From positions 1 through 40,651 of the forward strand of contig DAHWBS010000009.1 of assembly GCA_027323445.1 (NCBI GenBank): 40,651 nt of DNA, in the 5' to 3' direction. A program made the position numbers and the translations under genes. Origin of the DNA: Leptospirillum sp. Lineage in GTDB: Bacteria; Nitrospirota; Leptospirillia; Leptospirillales; Leptospirillaceae. Shown here in pieces: positions 23,739 to 32,683 of this stretch; the stretch's first letter is position 1, and the number at the start of each line of letters is the position of its first letter. The notes below the pieces were generated by a model. The model saw only the letters and a list, made by a program, of their open reading frames with translations. It did no database searches and had not been told where the DNA came from.

Positions 23739-24107
23739 ATGCAAAACAGAAGAAACAAAATCCGTTACGCTCGCGCAATTGTCCTTGTGGCTATCATTTT
23801 TCCAATAACATCGTGCGCAATGACCAATTCTGTCGTGGGAGATCATCTTGGAGCCGCACAAAAATTTGCGCAGGATGCAACCTCAACAGAAAAATCCGCA
23901 CACAGGGAAGCAGGTATTTTAAACCATCTCGAAGCTGCAAACAAATACTCAAACGCTGCAGACGCACACATCAGGGCAGGAAAAGAATATTCTCTCTTGG
24001 GAAACCCGGTTCAGGCCCAAAAACAGTATGAACTGGCTTCGGAAGACTTTCAGACCGCCAGTCAGGAAAGTCTTTTGGCCAGCGGAGAAAGTCCAAAACA
24101 ACAGTAA
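23739..24107 (+). CDS. Small alpha-helical lipoprotein
   Basis: 122 residues from the ATG at 23739 (CAGG about 9 bases upstream); an ATG at 23709 is also in frame. Signal segment IVLVAIIFPITSC with C26 as the lipobox cysteine. The mature part is helical with TPR-like alternation (AANKYSNAADAHIRAGKEY, NPVQAQKQYELASEDFQTA). It converges with rnr, 4 bases apart. Function unknown. Confidence 0.75.
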   Translation: MQNRRNKIRYARAIVLVAIIFPITSCAMTNSVVGDHLGAAQKFAQDATSTEKSAHREAGILNHLEAANKYSNAADAHIRAGKEYSLLGNPVQAQKQYELASEDFQTASQESLLASGESPKQQ

Positions 24108-24111
24108 GGCC

Positions 24112-26397
24112 TCATTCTTTTTTTCGTCGACGGCCTTTTCTGCTGCGACGACTTTTTTTCCGGTCAGGACTCCCTGACTCTGGCTTTTGAACCACCACAC
24201 CTGCCAGCGGAGCCGCCTCTGATTTTCCCCTGCGTCTCCCCGCTGACACTTCCATTCCTTCAAGAGCAAGCTCACACTTGAGTCGCTCAAGATCAACGCG
24301 CATGACCCTCACCGAAACAGAATCTCCGATGCGGTAGACCTTTCTCGTCCGTTCACCTCTCAGACTATGATGCTTCTCCTGAAAAACATAATAATCATCT
24401 GACAGTGAAGAGACAGGAACCATCCCTTCAACCGGGGTATCGTCAAGTTCGACAAAAAATCCAAACCCGGCCACACCCGAGATCACCCCCGAAAACACCT
24501 CTCCGACATGATCACCAAGGAATCGGATACGTTTGAAATCGATTGACATTCTTTCCGCATCAACAGCAGCTCGCTCCCTTTCGGAAGAATGGGCAGCGGC
24601 TTTTGAAACATCGGTCTTGACCGAATCCTTCAATGGTCTGGACCGGTCTGCACCAAGGAGACGATGGACAACAAGGTCCGGATAGCGGCGAATCGGCGAG
24701 GTAAAATGAGTATAATCGCTCATTGCCAGACCGAAGTGGCCCAGTGGCTTTATGTCATAGCGAGCCTGTTTCAAAGATCTCAGAACCGAGAAGTGCACCA
24801 TTTTCTCCTGAATGGTGCCCCTTGTTGTTTCAAGAACTCTGGAAAGCATTTTCGAAGTGGGAACCTCCCCCTCCTTAAGAGACATGGCAAGGCCAAGCGC
24901 CCCTAAAAACAGGTTGAGATCCGCAATCCGTTCCACAGAAGGGGCTTCATGTACACGGAAGATCCCTCCCCCCCATCTGTCAATCAGCTCTTTTGCAACA
25001 ACCTGATTGGCCAGCAGCATAAACTCTTCAATCAACTGGTGGGAAAGATATCGCGATGAGCGGACGATATCGATTGGATGTCCTCTCAGGTCAAGAATGA
25101 TCTCGGGCTCCGGAAGGTCAAAATCAAGACTCCCGCCCAAAAACCTTTTTTTTCTTAAAATCTGGGCAACAGACCAGAGTTCAGACAAAAGTCCTGTCCA
25201 CGGAGCATATCGGGTATCCTCATTTGCCCCCCGAAGAACGTCATGGACCTTTGAATAGGTCATCCGCATCCGGCTTCTGATGACCGACAATGTGACCCTC
25301 GAGTCAAGAATCTCTGCCGTATGCGGATCGAGCTTCAGGACAACACTTCTCGCGAGCCTGTCCTCGTCTGGGTTCAGTGAAAGAACTCCATTTGAAAGGA
25401 CTTCAGGAAACATGGGGACAACCCGGTCGGGAAAATAAACACTCGTTCCACGCCGGAAGGCTTCCTTGTCCAGAGATGTTCCTTCCGAAACATAAGTCGC
25501 AACATCCGCTATATGGATGCCGACCTCGAAGCAACCATCCTTGAGCCGGACAAGGGAGAGGGCATCGTCAAAATCCCGCGCATTATCTCCATCAATCGTA
25601 ACAATTTCCCATGTCCTGAAATCTTCGCGGTTGCTTCCGGGAGCAATCGGAATGTCCCTTGCAACCCGCTCGGCCTCTTCTTGCACATCAGCAGGAAAAA
25701 CATCCGTCAAGCCAAAAGAGGCCATGACGATTTCCGTGTCAAGCTTCGGATCTCCCGACTGCCCCAGCTGGGCCAGAATGCGTCCTCGCGGGGAATTCAC
25801 CGAATCGGGATAGGAGGTGATCTCCAGAATGACCAGATCTCCTTCCGAATATTTAACGGATGGCTCCGTGGACTCCAGAATAAAACTGGTCTTGAGCTTT
25901 GCATCCCGGGGACGAACAATCGTATTTTCACCAACCTTATGAACAGTCCCGACGACAGAGGTCCTGGCTCTTTCAATCACAGCAAGGACCACTCCTTCCT
26001 GACGGCCACGACGGTCAATCCCTGTTCTCACAGCCTGCACAATATCCTGATGCATCGCTCCTTTTGTCATTCCTGCCGGAATAAAAAGGTCCGGTTGACC
26101 ATCCCCCACCAGAACAAAGCCATAACCATCCGGGTGAGCCTGAAATGGTTTCGTGACCACGGGAAGACGCTCTTTTAAGGCCAAACCCGCTCCAGGAACA
26201 AGCAGTATGGCCTCTTCCTTGAGCAGGGATTCGATCGCAGACCTGATCAGCTTCAGGGATTTTCTACCCTTCTTCAGTTTTTCGACAAGAATCTCCTCTC
26301 TGACCGGCACAGAAGATGTTTCCCTTAAAAAAGCCACCAGAGAATCCTTGAAAGACTCCTCGCCAGATTGATCAACCGCCCCTTCCAACAGATCCAC
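24112..26397 (-). CDS. rnr: Ribonuclease R
   Basis: A 761-residue 3'-5' exoribonuclease of the RNB family. Order of domains: an N-terminal winged-helix-like part, cold-shock domains (HPDGYGFVLVGDGQPDLFI), the RNB catalytic core with IDGDNARDFDDALSL carrying the metal-binding aspartates, then an S1 domain (GDHVGEVFSGVISGVAGFG) and a lysine/arginine-rich tail. RNase R degrades structured RNA in mRNA turnover and ribosome quality control. GTG 26397 is chosen because GGGAGG lies 4-5 bases before it. A TTG at 26412 would place that ribosome site inside the gene. Confidence 0.95.
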   Translation of the reverse strand: MDLLEGAVDQSGEESFKDSLVAFLRETSSVPVREEILVEKLKKGRKSLKLIRSAIESLLKEEAILLVPGAGLALKERLPVVTKPFQAHPDGYGFVLVGDGQPDLFIPAGMTKGAMHQDIVQAVRTGIDRRGRQEGVVLAVIERARTSVVGTVHKVGENTIVRPRDAKLKTSFILESTEPSVKYSEGDLVILEITSYPDSVNSPRGRILAQLGQSGDPKLDTEIVMASFGLTDVFPADVQEEAERVARDIPIAPGSNREDFRTWEIVTIDGDNARDFDDALSLVRLKDGCFEVGIHIADVATYVSEGTSLDKEAFRRGTSVYFPDRVVPMFPEVLSNGVLSLNPDEDRLARSVVLKLDPHTAEILDSRVTLSVIRSRMRMTYSKVHDVLRGANEDTRYAPWTGLLSELWSVAQILRKKRFLGGSLDFDLPEPEIILDLRGHPIDIVRSSRYLSHQLIEEFMLLANQVVAKELIDRWGGGIFRVHEAPSVERIADLNLFLGALGLAMSLKEGEVPTSKMLSRVLETTRGTIQEKMVHFSVLRSLKQARYDIKPLGHFGLAMSDYTHFTSPIRRYPDLVVHRLLGADRSRPLKDSVKTDVSKAAAHSSERERAAVDAERMSIDFKRIRFLGDHVGEVFSGVISGVAGFGFFVELDDTPVEGMVPVSSLSDDYYVFQEKHHSLRGERTRKVYRIGDSVSVRVMRVDLERLKCELALEGMEVSAGRRRGKSEAAPLAGVVVQKPESGSPDRKKSRRSRKGRRRKKE

Positions 26398-26601
26398 GAC
26401 ACCTCCCGTCAATAATTTAACCCATTCCAGTTTGACACAAAAGAATCATCATGGGAAACAACATACCGTTCAGCTCTTAAGAAACGGCAAGGCAAATGAA
26501 ATTACAGGGATTTTCCTTTTCGCTTTCCTCCATCAGACCATATCATTTGATGCCCTTATTTATGGGCGACAGCACTCTGAATTTCTTTTTAATAATAGCT
26601 C

Positions 26602-26696
26602 TTGCACATCATGACGTATTCCTTTAGCATGTGATCTTGGCAAGATGTGCAATCTGGTGTACCATTCATCGTTTTTAAATATTATTCGTTGCACAT
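26602..26696. repeat. Three TTGCACAT motifs spaced 43-44 bases apart
   Basis: TTGCACAT at 26602-26609, its reverse complement ATGTGCAA at 26645-26652, and TTGCACAT again at 26689-26696. Start-to-start spacing is 43 and 44 bases, about four helical turns, so all sit on the same DNA face. That geometry suggests a regulator binding site array. Confidence 0.5.
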
Positions 26697-26890
26697 TTTC
26701 CCGTGTCCTCATGCAGGAAAATTTTCCTGGACAGCTTTTTAGAAAGCCTATTTCGGGAAAAGATACAAGGAAGAGCGGTAGTTTTTTTTGTGTTAAGCAA
26801 TAGATAGTTTTTATGGAAATACGGGATGGTCGGCCAGCGGTTAGTCAAAGCACCTTCACCTTTCCCGTATCTGGCATTTTTGCAGGTGTG

Positions 26891-26961
26891 TCCCCCGGGA
26901 GCCTGACAAAAAGCGAGGAGGGGTTTTCACTCCCCCAAACTCACAAAAAATACCCGGGGGA
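26891..26961 (+). promoter_or_regulatory. Structured mRNA leader
   Basis: TCCCCCGGG (26891-26899) pairs perfectly with CCCGGGGGA (26953-26961). The 53-base interior holds a smaller hairpin (GGGG/CCCC near 26919-26935). It ends 36 bases before the ATG and leaves the ribosome site CAGGAGG free. It could be a cis-regulatory RNA or a stabilising structure. Confidence 0.45.
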
Positions 26962-26997
26962 AAAACAGTAAACCATCTATCGTTCAGGAGGACTCTC

Positions 26998-27498
26998 ATG
27001 TCCCAGCACCACGTGTCTCATTCAGGTCGTATCGCCTTGGCCGGCTTGGCAATTCTCGGATCAATCTCGATCCTGGGTCTACCCCAGACTTCTTTTGCCG
27101 ACAATACCGCTGCTCCGGCAACAACTGCTCCGGCAGCCACTGCCCCAGCCGCTGCTCCGGCAAAACCGGCAGCTGCCGTAAAAAAAGCTTCTTCCAAAAA
27201 GAAGGCTGTTGCCAAAAAGAAGGTTGTCGCCAAGAAAAAAGGACATCATGCACCAACATTTGTCGGAGTGGTAACAGCCGTCAACATGGACTCATCCCCG
27301 ATGACCATTGTTGCATCCCGTTCGCTCGGCAAGAAGAATGGCAACATTGTTTTTGGTGGTGATATCACCAGCCACACCATGGTCATGAAGGGCCACAAAC
27401 ATATCTCCGCAAAAGATATCAAAAGCGGAGAAAAAGTTGTTATTCATTACAAGGCAGCCATGGGAACACTCGTCGTAACAGGTGTATCTGTTCGATAA
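26998..27498 (+). CDS. Exported protein with Ala/Pro/Lys linker and small beta domain
   Basis: 166 residues. Signal peptide about 1-35 (AGLAILGSISILGLP, then QTSFADN). Then a low-complexity Ala/Pro/Thr linker (38-60), a lysine-rich repeat (KKASSKKKAVAKKKVVAKKK) and a C-terminal beta-rich domain (about 85-166, TFVGVVTAVNMDSSPMTIVA, then EKVVIHYKAAMGTLVVTGVSV) resembling DUF5666-type OB folds. AGGAGG precedes the ATG. The basic linker could bind cell-wall polymers, nucleic acid or anionic lipids. It lies 103 bases before pal. Confidence 0.75.
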   Translation: MSQHHVSHSGRIALAGLAILGSISILGLPQTSFADNTAAPATTAPAATAPAAAPAKPAAAVKKASSKKKAVAKKKVVAKKKGHHAPTFVGVVTAVNMDSSPMTIVASRSLGKKNGNIVFGGDITSHTMVMKGHKHISAKDIKSGEKVVIHYKAAMGTLVVTGVSVR

Positions 27499-27601
27499 AC
27501 TCAACTTCAGTCGACCGCTGTTGAGCACAGGCGCCTAAAAGCGGGCACGACTGAGGCATCAAGGGCCCCTTCGGGGAAATCACACTTTAAGGAGTAATAG
27601 A

Positions 27602-28138
27602 ATGAATTCAAAGAAATCTCTTCTTGCCATGTCCATCCTTGTTGCCGGCGTTCTCGTTGCCGGAGGTTGTTCCTCAACTGGCGGATCATCCACCGCAACT
27701 CCAGCAGCAGAGTCCCAGGCAGCTGCCCCAGCTCCTGCCCCTGCTGCCACTGAAACCCCAGAGCAGACAGCTCAGGACGAACTCAAACAGACCCTCTCCA
27801 AGGACATCACCTATGGGTTTGACAAAGCTGTCCTCACCGCTTCTGATCGGGAGTCTCTCAAGCAAGATGCAAAAGTTCTCAATGCCAACCCTTCAGTCAA
27901 GGTTGTTATTGCCGGACATGCCGACGAGCGCGGAACCGATACCTACAATATCGTTCTTGGCCAGAAACGAGCCAAAGCCGCAATGATGTACCTTGTGCAC
28001 ATGGGCATCAGCAAAAAGCGCATCAAGATTGTCTCCTACGGCAAAAGATCCATCCCTGGTTATGACACCTGCTCTGACCATACTGAATCCTGCTGGCAGG
28101 CCAATCGTATTGCCCACTTCATGAAAATCACCATGTAA
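27602..28138 (+). CDS. pal: Peptidoglycan-associated lipoprotein (Pal-like)
   Basis: 178 residues. Lipoprotein signal with lipobox VAGGC (C23). Ala/Pro linker. OmpA-like peptidoglycan-binding domain from about 70: ITYGFDKAVLTASDRESL, VIAGHADERGTDTYNIVLG and QKRAKAAMMYLVHMGI. Near the end a CSDHTESC pair precedes QANR. Pal anchors the outer membrane to the wall with the Tol system; no tol genes are next to it, so it could be a Pal paralogue. AAGGAG precedes the ATG, and an intrinsic terminator follows. Confidence 0.9.
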   Translation: MNSKKSLLAMSILVAGVLVAGGCSSTGGSSTATPAAESQAAAPAPAPAATETPEQTAQDELKQTLSKDITYGFDKAVLTASDRESLKQDAKVLNANPSVKVVIAGHADERGTDTYNIVLGQKRAKAAMMYLVHMGISKKRIKIVSYGKRSIPGYDTCSDHTESCWQANRIAHFMKITM

Positions 28139-28164
28139 TTTTCTTCAGATCCTGTCTCAAAAAA

Positions 28165-28188
28165 GGGCTGCAATGCAGCCCTTTTTTT
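28165..28188 (+). terminator. Intrinsic terminator after pal
   Basis: GGGCTGC and GCAGCCC around a 3-base loop (28165-28181) followed by seven Ts. A classic rho-independent terminator, 26 bases past the pal stop. Confidence 0.9.
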
Positions 28189-28347
28189 ATGACCAAAGCG
28201 TCATGCTATTTACGCATCCAGCCCAGACACTTGATCCAGATCGCTTCATCAAAGTTCATACTTGAAAATCACAAACCGGCAGACTACCATCTCGTTAGTT
28301 ATGATCAATCTTGTTATTTTGGCTCATACTCACCTGGAGATTTTCTG

Positions 28348-28968
28348 ATGACATTTTTCCCGATTCGGTTTGCCCATTCGTTCTGTATCGTACTGCTCCT
28401 GTCAGCATGCAGCCATCAGGAACTCACATCCATCGCACCCGGTCCCGATGACCACAACAAGATCCCAGGCGTTGCCGTCAATGGAAGGGCACATCCTTTT
28501 GTTGAACAGGAAAAGCACCAGACATCACAACAGGTCTATGAAGTTCCACCGGTAAAACCCCTGCCGGTCTCGATCCCAAAAACAGCCGCCGAGGTCTCCC
28601 TTCCGATCCAGAGAGAAATCTATTTTTTGCCGAACGGTGCCAGGATCGCCCCATCATCAAAAACGGTTATCAAAACTTGGGTCGATACTATTCGCTCCAA
28701 ACACCTTAAAAAGGTATTGCTGATCGGCCACACAGATCCATCCGGAAAAGAGCTGCTAAACAAAAAACTGTCACTGAAAAGAGCTGCCGCTGTCCGTTGG
28801 ATGATAAAAAAAATGGGTATAAAAGACGTAAAGATTTATTTAAGAGCTATAGGCCCTGAACCGAAAGATGGATTTCACCGTTGCAAGGCCAGAAACTGGA
28901 AGTGTTATGCCAGAAACCGGGCTGTTCGCTTTATCGAGATTGACGCTCCGAAGAAATCTTCCCCTTGA
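28348..28968 (+). CDS. Second OmpA-domain lipoprotein
   Basis: 206 residues from the ATG at 28348, with GGAG upstream. The signal ends in the lipobox LLSAC. A proline-rich spacer follows (VYEVPPVKPLPVSIP). The C-terminal OmpA-like domain has REIYFLPNGARIAPSSKTVI, VLLIGHTDPSGKELLNKKLS and LKRAAAVRWMIKKMGI. Like Pal it carries a C-x6-C pair before ARNR (CKARNWKCYARNR), which suggests a shared disulfide. Its end overlaps the converging DUF2062 gene by 38 bases. Confidence 0.85.
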   Translation: MTFFPIRFAHSFCIVLLLSACSHQELTSIAPGPDDHNKIPGVAVNGRAHPFVEQEKHQTSQQVYEVPPVKPLPVSIPKTAAEVSLPIQREIYFLPNGARIAPSSKTVIKTWVDTIRSKHLKKVLLIGHTDPSGKELLNKKLSLKRAAAVRWMIKKMGIKDVKIYLRAIGPEPKDGFHRCKARNWKCYARNRAVRFIEIDAPKKSSP

Positions 28969-29416
28969 AGCGAAGAAAAATTCGGGCTATCAGATAGGTC
29001 CCAAGAAAAATCAGAGATGAAACAATCACAGATCCGCAAATGAATGGCCAAATCACCAGTTTCACCTGGGCAATGATAGCCGTTGTTGGCATTCTGGATA
29101 GTGCGCGAAGGGAGGGGAAGATCGTTTCCTGATGGAGAAGGTGCTCCCCTATTTCAATTTCGGCCACATACACCGGAAGAAAAATCGGTATGAATGTCCA
29201 TGGGTTATTGATCCAGGTACCAAGAACAGCCAGAGGAACTCCTGTTTTCAATAATGTACCGACAGCGATTACCAAAATCGTATGGAATCCAAAAGGAGGC
29301 AAAAAGGCCGCAGAACAGCCAATTGCGAGCGACAGGGCCACTTTATGGGGATCAGGCTGGGCCAGCACCAGCTCCCGAAGTTTCTCTTTCCAGTTTTTCC
29401 CATCAATCCCCAACAT
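28931..29416 (-). CDS. DUF2062 membrane protein
   Basis: 161 residues from the ATG at 29416 (GGGGG 7 bases upstream). Matches DUF2062: LSLAIGCSAAFLPPFGFHTI, then VPLAVLGTWINNPWTFIPIF, with three membrane spans and a basic C-terminus. The role of the family is unknown; members often neighbour envelope or glycan genes. It overlaps the end of thiL by 14 bases and is translated after it. Confidence 0.85.
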   Translation of the reverse strand: MLGIDGKNWKEKLRELVLAQPDPHKVALSLAIGCSAAFLPPFGFHTILVIAVGTLLKTGVPLAVLGTWINNPWTFIPIFLPVYVAEIEIGEHLLHQETIFPSLRALSRMPTTAIIAQVKLVIWPFICGSVIVSSLIFLGTYLIARIFLRFKGKISSERQSR

Positions 29417-30392
29417 GATCGAACCCCCAATCCCTCGTATCGCAGGTTCCATCTGACACGATGGTCCCGGCAATACCGGCCGAATCAGCCTTTCCCCAGT
29501 AAATGAGCTGATCGCGGGACTGATTGTTCAGGAGTTCCCTGACCGCATGTTCAAACGCTTTGGCCTTTTTCTCAGGGACACCCACAATCAGGTCATAGTC
29601 TTCTCCTCCTTCCATGGCAAGTTTCCGGGGTTCCTCGGACAAAATTTCTCCAGCACTTGCTAAATAGAACAGATCAGGATCCGAATCGAGAACGATCGAG
29701 ATTCCTGAAGAACGGGCCATAGAAGAAAGGGCCTGCCCAAGCCCGTCAGATGAGTCCATAGCGGCTGTCAGAAAAGGATGTGTCTCAATCCAGGAGGGAA
29801 AGAAAGGAAAAGTACGGGGACGTTTGAACCTTGAAACAGCCTCTGTCAAAGCTTCTGAACGCTCTCCTCTTGATAGGGCCAGAAATCCCGCCCTTGCCAG
29901 ACCCGGTCGACCAATAGAATAGATTCTGTCCCCATGGGAGAGACCATTTCTGGGAATAAAACGACCTTTTTTGACCGTTCCCAAGAGTGTCATTGAAAGA
30001 TCCAGGCCGCCGGTCGTTCGGGAAATATCTCCTCCTGAAAGATAGGCACCGAACTCATGGCAACCCGCAAGGATTCCGTCATAGAGCCTGTCGACTGTTG
30101 ATTCCGGTATGGCGGATGGAAGAGCCAGTGTCACAAATGCGGAAAAAGGGCTTCCTCCTTTGGAGTACACGTCACTCGCATTGACAACGACAAGTCGATA
30201 ACCCACCTCTTCGGGAGTCATCCATTCCCAGCGAAAATGCACTCCTTCCCGCTGACTGTCGGTTGTAACGAGCAGGTCAGACCCCTCCTCTACCCTCAGA
30301 AGAGCTGTATCATCTCCTATTCCCTTCAAGATTTCCGGAGGACATTCAGGCAATCGGGAGATGATATGATCAATGAGATCACGCTCCTTCAC
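29403..30392 (-). CDS. thiL: Thiamine-monophosphate kinase
   Basis: 329 residues of the PurM/ThiL fold. Motifs: ILKGIGDDTALLRV, LLVTTDSQREGVHFRWEWM, VVVNASDVYSKGGSP, AYLSGGDISRT and MDSSDGLGQALSSMA. ThiL phosphorylates thiamine monophosphate to the active diphosphate with ATP. Length is normal. It is followed by the overlapping DUF2062 gene. Confidence 0.94.
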   Translation of the reverse strand: MKERDLIDHIISRLPECPPEILKGIGDDTALLRVEEGSDLLVTTDSQREGVHFRWEWMTPEEVGYRLVVVNASDVYSKGGSPFSAFVTLALPSAIPESTVDRLYDGILAGCHEFGAYLSGGDISRTTGGLDLSMTLLGTVKKGRFIPRNGLSHGDRIYSIGRPGLARAGFLALSRGERSEALTEAVSRFKRPRTFPFFPSWIETHPFLTAAMDSSDGLGQALSSMARSSGISIVLDSDPDLFYLASAGEILSEEPRKLAMEGGEDYDLIVGVPEKKAKAFEHAVRELLNNQSRDQLIYWGKADSAGIAGTIVSDGTCDTRDWGFDHVGD

Positions 30393-30453
30393 CTTGAAAA
30401 ACCTCTTTTAACACACTTCTGAATATAATAAGAGACCCTGGTAATTTGTTTCA

Positions 30454-31335
30454 TCAGGTTTTATACGAGCCGAGCAACTGATCCAGATATTCACGAAACT
30501 GCGTTCCAAGATCAGGGTTTTTCAGACCGAACTGAACGGAAGCCTTTAAAAACCCCATTTTATCGCCCGTATCATACCGATTGCCCGAAACCTCAATGGC
30601 ATAGATCGCACGATGGTTCGAGAGTGTCCGAAGGGCATCTGTCAGTTGAATCTCGCCCCCTACTCCTGGCTCCTGATTCTCTAGAATATCAAAAATATCA
30701 GGCGTTAAAATGTAACGTCCAATAACGGCATAATCAGAAGGCGCATCCTCAGGTTTTGGCTTTTCCACAAGGGAGGTCACCTCAAAAAGTCCAGGCTCAA
30801 TCAAACGTCCCGCGGCAATCCCATAAGAACTGACATCACTCTTCGGGACCCTCTGAACACCCAGAACAGGGCCTTGATACCTTTTGTAGGCGCGAACAAG
30901 CTGGGAGAGCGCAGGCTCTTCGGAGTCAATGACCTCGTCGCCCAGAACAACGGCAAAGGGTTCATCCCCAATAAGCTGCCGTCCACAAAAAACGGCATGT
31001 CCCAACCCCTTTGACTCTTTCTGCCGGGTATAGGAAAAATCGGCCAGAAAAGAGATCTTCCGAACCTCTTCGAGAAGTTCGAACTTTCCCTTCTTCCGAA
31101 GCATGTCCTCAAGCTCATAGGAAATATCAAAGTGATCCTCGATCGCTCTTTTTCCCCGGCCAGTGATCATGATGACCTCACTCACGCCCGCAGCAACAAC
31201 TTCTTCTACAAGATACTGGACAACAGGCTTGTCCACCAGGGGAAGCATCTCCTTTGGCGAAGCTTTTGTCATGGGCAAAAATCGGGTTCCATGTCCAGCA
31301 AGAGGAAAAAGAGCTTTTCGAATATCAACTTTCAT
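30454..31335 (-). CDS. galU: UTP-glucose-1-phosphate uridylyltransferase
   Basis: 293 residues from the ATG at 31335, with GGGGGGA upstream. Nucleotidyltransferase motifs: FPLAGHGTRFLPMTKASPKE, MLPLVDKPVVQYLVEE, FAVVLGDEVID and SLVEKPKPEDAPSDYAVIGR. It makes UDP-glucose for envelope polysaccharide and lipopolysaccharide. GalU proteins are of similar length. Confidence 0.94.
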   Translation of the reverse strand: MKVDIRKALFPLAGHGTRFLPMTKASPKEMLPLVDKPVVQYLVEEVVAAGVSEVIMITGRGKRAIEDHFDISYELEDMLRKKGKFELLEEVRKISFLADFSYTRQKESKGLGHAVFCGRQLIGDEPFAVVLGDEVIDSEEPALSQLVRAYKRYQGPVLGVQRVPKSDVSSYGIAAGRLIEPGLFEVTSLVEKPKPEDAPSDYAVIGRYILTPDIFDILENQEPGVGGEIQLTDALRTLSNHRAIYAIEVSGNRYDTGDKMGFLKASVQFGLKNPDLGTQFREYLDQLLGSYKT

Positions 31336-31610
31336 ACAGATCCCCCCATGATTGTTTTCTTGTTCAAAGCGACCTGGACCTTTTGTGATTGCCCCCCGGC
31401 ATGAACGCGGGAGATTGCTGGGGTCACACCCGAGACTACAGATCAAGTCTCAAAACAGACAGAAGGTACCGGAAGAAGACCGTCCCGTAGCGTTAAAGAA
31501 AGTCTGTCTTTCCGGGAAGTGTTTTTTCCGGACCGATTACAGCCGACACCTGGAGGTTTTAAGAATCCATAAAATACGATTGCAGTATCTATACGGTCCA
31601 GGAACACGCC

Positions 31611-32243
31611 TTATATCCCCTCACTCAACGAAGAGGGCTTGGGGATATCCCGGGTTAAAAGAACGTCCCGGATGAGATCATCAATAACCGCATCAAGAGA
31701 CTCCCTTGAAAGATTACCCTCAATCACCCGATCTGCCAACTCCAGACGCTCTGACCTCGTCATCTGGCTTTTGATCCTTAACAGAGCCTCTTTTTCGGAA
31801 AGACCGTCTCGCTCCATGAGGCGACTGAGTTGAAGGGATTCAGGAACATCCACCACGACACACAGGTCAACTTCTTTGTTTGCTCCGCTTTCAAACAAAA
31901 GTGGGACTTCATATACAAAAACCGGATAATCCCCGGACAATGACTGTTTTTTTAATAAAAACAACTGGCGGATTACGGGATGAAGAATCCCTTCAAGCAA
32001 CGCCCGGGACTTCGGATCGTGAAATATCTTCCGGCCCAACAATTGCCGATTAATCGTCCCGTCCGGAAGGATTTCATCCGGAAACGACCGGGAAACGAGC
32101 AAAAGCCCCTCTGTCCCAGGCATGACCGCTTCCCTGGCCAATAGATCCGCACTGACAACGGGGATATTCTTTCGGACAAACGCCGCTGCCACGTGGGATT
32201 TCCCGGATGCTATCCCGCCGGTCAGTCCGATGACCTTTGACAA
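31611..32243 (-). CDS. coaE: Dephospho-CoA kinase
   Basis: 210 residues. P-loop GLTGGIASGKS at the start, the DAD-like SADLLAREAV, then GRKIFHDPKSRALLEGILHP and VYEVPLLFESG. It catalyses the last step of coenzyme A synthesis. It starts at TTG (32243) with AAGGGG, 2 bases after the upstream membrane gene's stop, so the two are coupled. Confidence 0.94.
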   Translation of the reverse strand: MSKVIGLTGGIASGKSHVAAAFVRKNIPVVSADLLAREAVMPGTEGLLLVSRSFPDEILPDGTINRQLLGRKIFHDPKSRALLEGILHPVIRQLFLLKKQSLSGDYPVFVYEVPLLFESGANKEVDLCVVVDVPESLQLSRLMERDGLSEKEALLRIKSQMTRSERLELADRVIEGNLSRESLDAVIDDLIRDVLLTRDIPKPSSLSEGI

Positions 32244-32245
32244 GG

Positions 32246-32683
32246 CTACCCCTTGAATCCCGGAGCATTATTCAGGGACTTCTCCTTGAGCCGGACAAAG
32301 TACCGCCTTCCTGATTCGGCTTCAATCCCCAGAATAAGTGCTCCAAAAACCAGACCGCTTATCTCGAACAAGTGCGGCTTGAGAAGAGGGTCGTCAAGAG
32401 GCGCAGCAACAATCATCCCAAGACGCAATAGACCTCCCAGAAGAAGAAAGCCACTGACTGCAACCAGGCCGACAGTACCCCGGTAGGTCAGGGTTCTGAT
32501 GGCAAAACTCCACATGACAACCGACAGAAGAACCATCAAAAGGGGGAGTTCAAGAAGCAGGAGAGACGGATTTCTGAGAGAAACAGGAAGAGACAGGAAT
32601 CGCTCCAGTATCCAGGTCATGTCCAGAAGTCCGGGTATTGCCACGATCAGGATCGTGATCCGGGTTCTCATCGGCATCATCAT
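32246..32683 (-). CDS. Four-span membrane protein
   Basis: 145 residues with hydrophobic spans at about 8-25, 38-62, 70-90 and 106-123. No conserved motif recognised. ATG overlaps the upstream TPR gene by 4 bases and it ends 2 bases before coaE, so it sits in a tight operon. Function unknown. Confidence 0.75.
   Translation of the reverse strand: MMMPMRTRITILIVAIPGLLDMTWILERFLSLPVSLRNPSLLLLELPLLMVLLSVVMWSFAIRTLTYRGTVGLVAVSGFLLLGGLLRLGMIVAAPLDDPLLKPHLFEISGLVFGALILGIEAESGRRYFVRLKEKSLNNAPGFKG

Larger units (their letters stand above)
26398..26997. other. 600-base intergenic region with regulatory-looking elements
   Basis: No supported coding frame. It contains a triple TTGCACAT motif (26602-26696), a long-range pair ATACGGGA (near 26819) with TCCCGTAT (near 26866), and a structured leader (26891-26961) before the gene at 26998. 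Several AT-rich promoter-like stretches occur, but no clear boxes. Confidence 0.5.

Noticed and set aside
26398-26412. TTG start of rnr at 26412
   Set aside because: The GGGAGG ribosome site would then lie inside the gene; GTG 26397 is correctly spaced from it.
26815-26961. Cyclic-di-GMP or cobalamin riboswitch
   Set aside because: The conserved core sequences of these classes are not present; only generic stems are seen.
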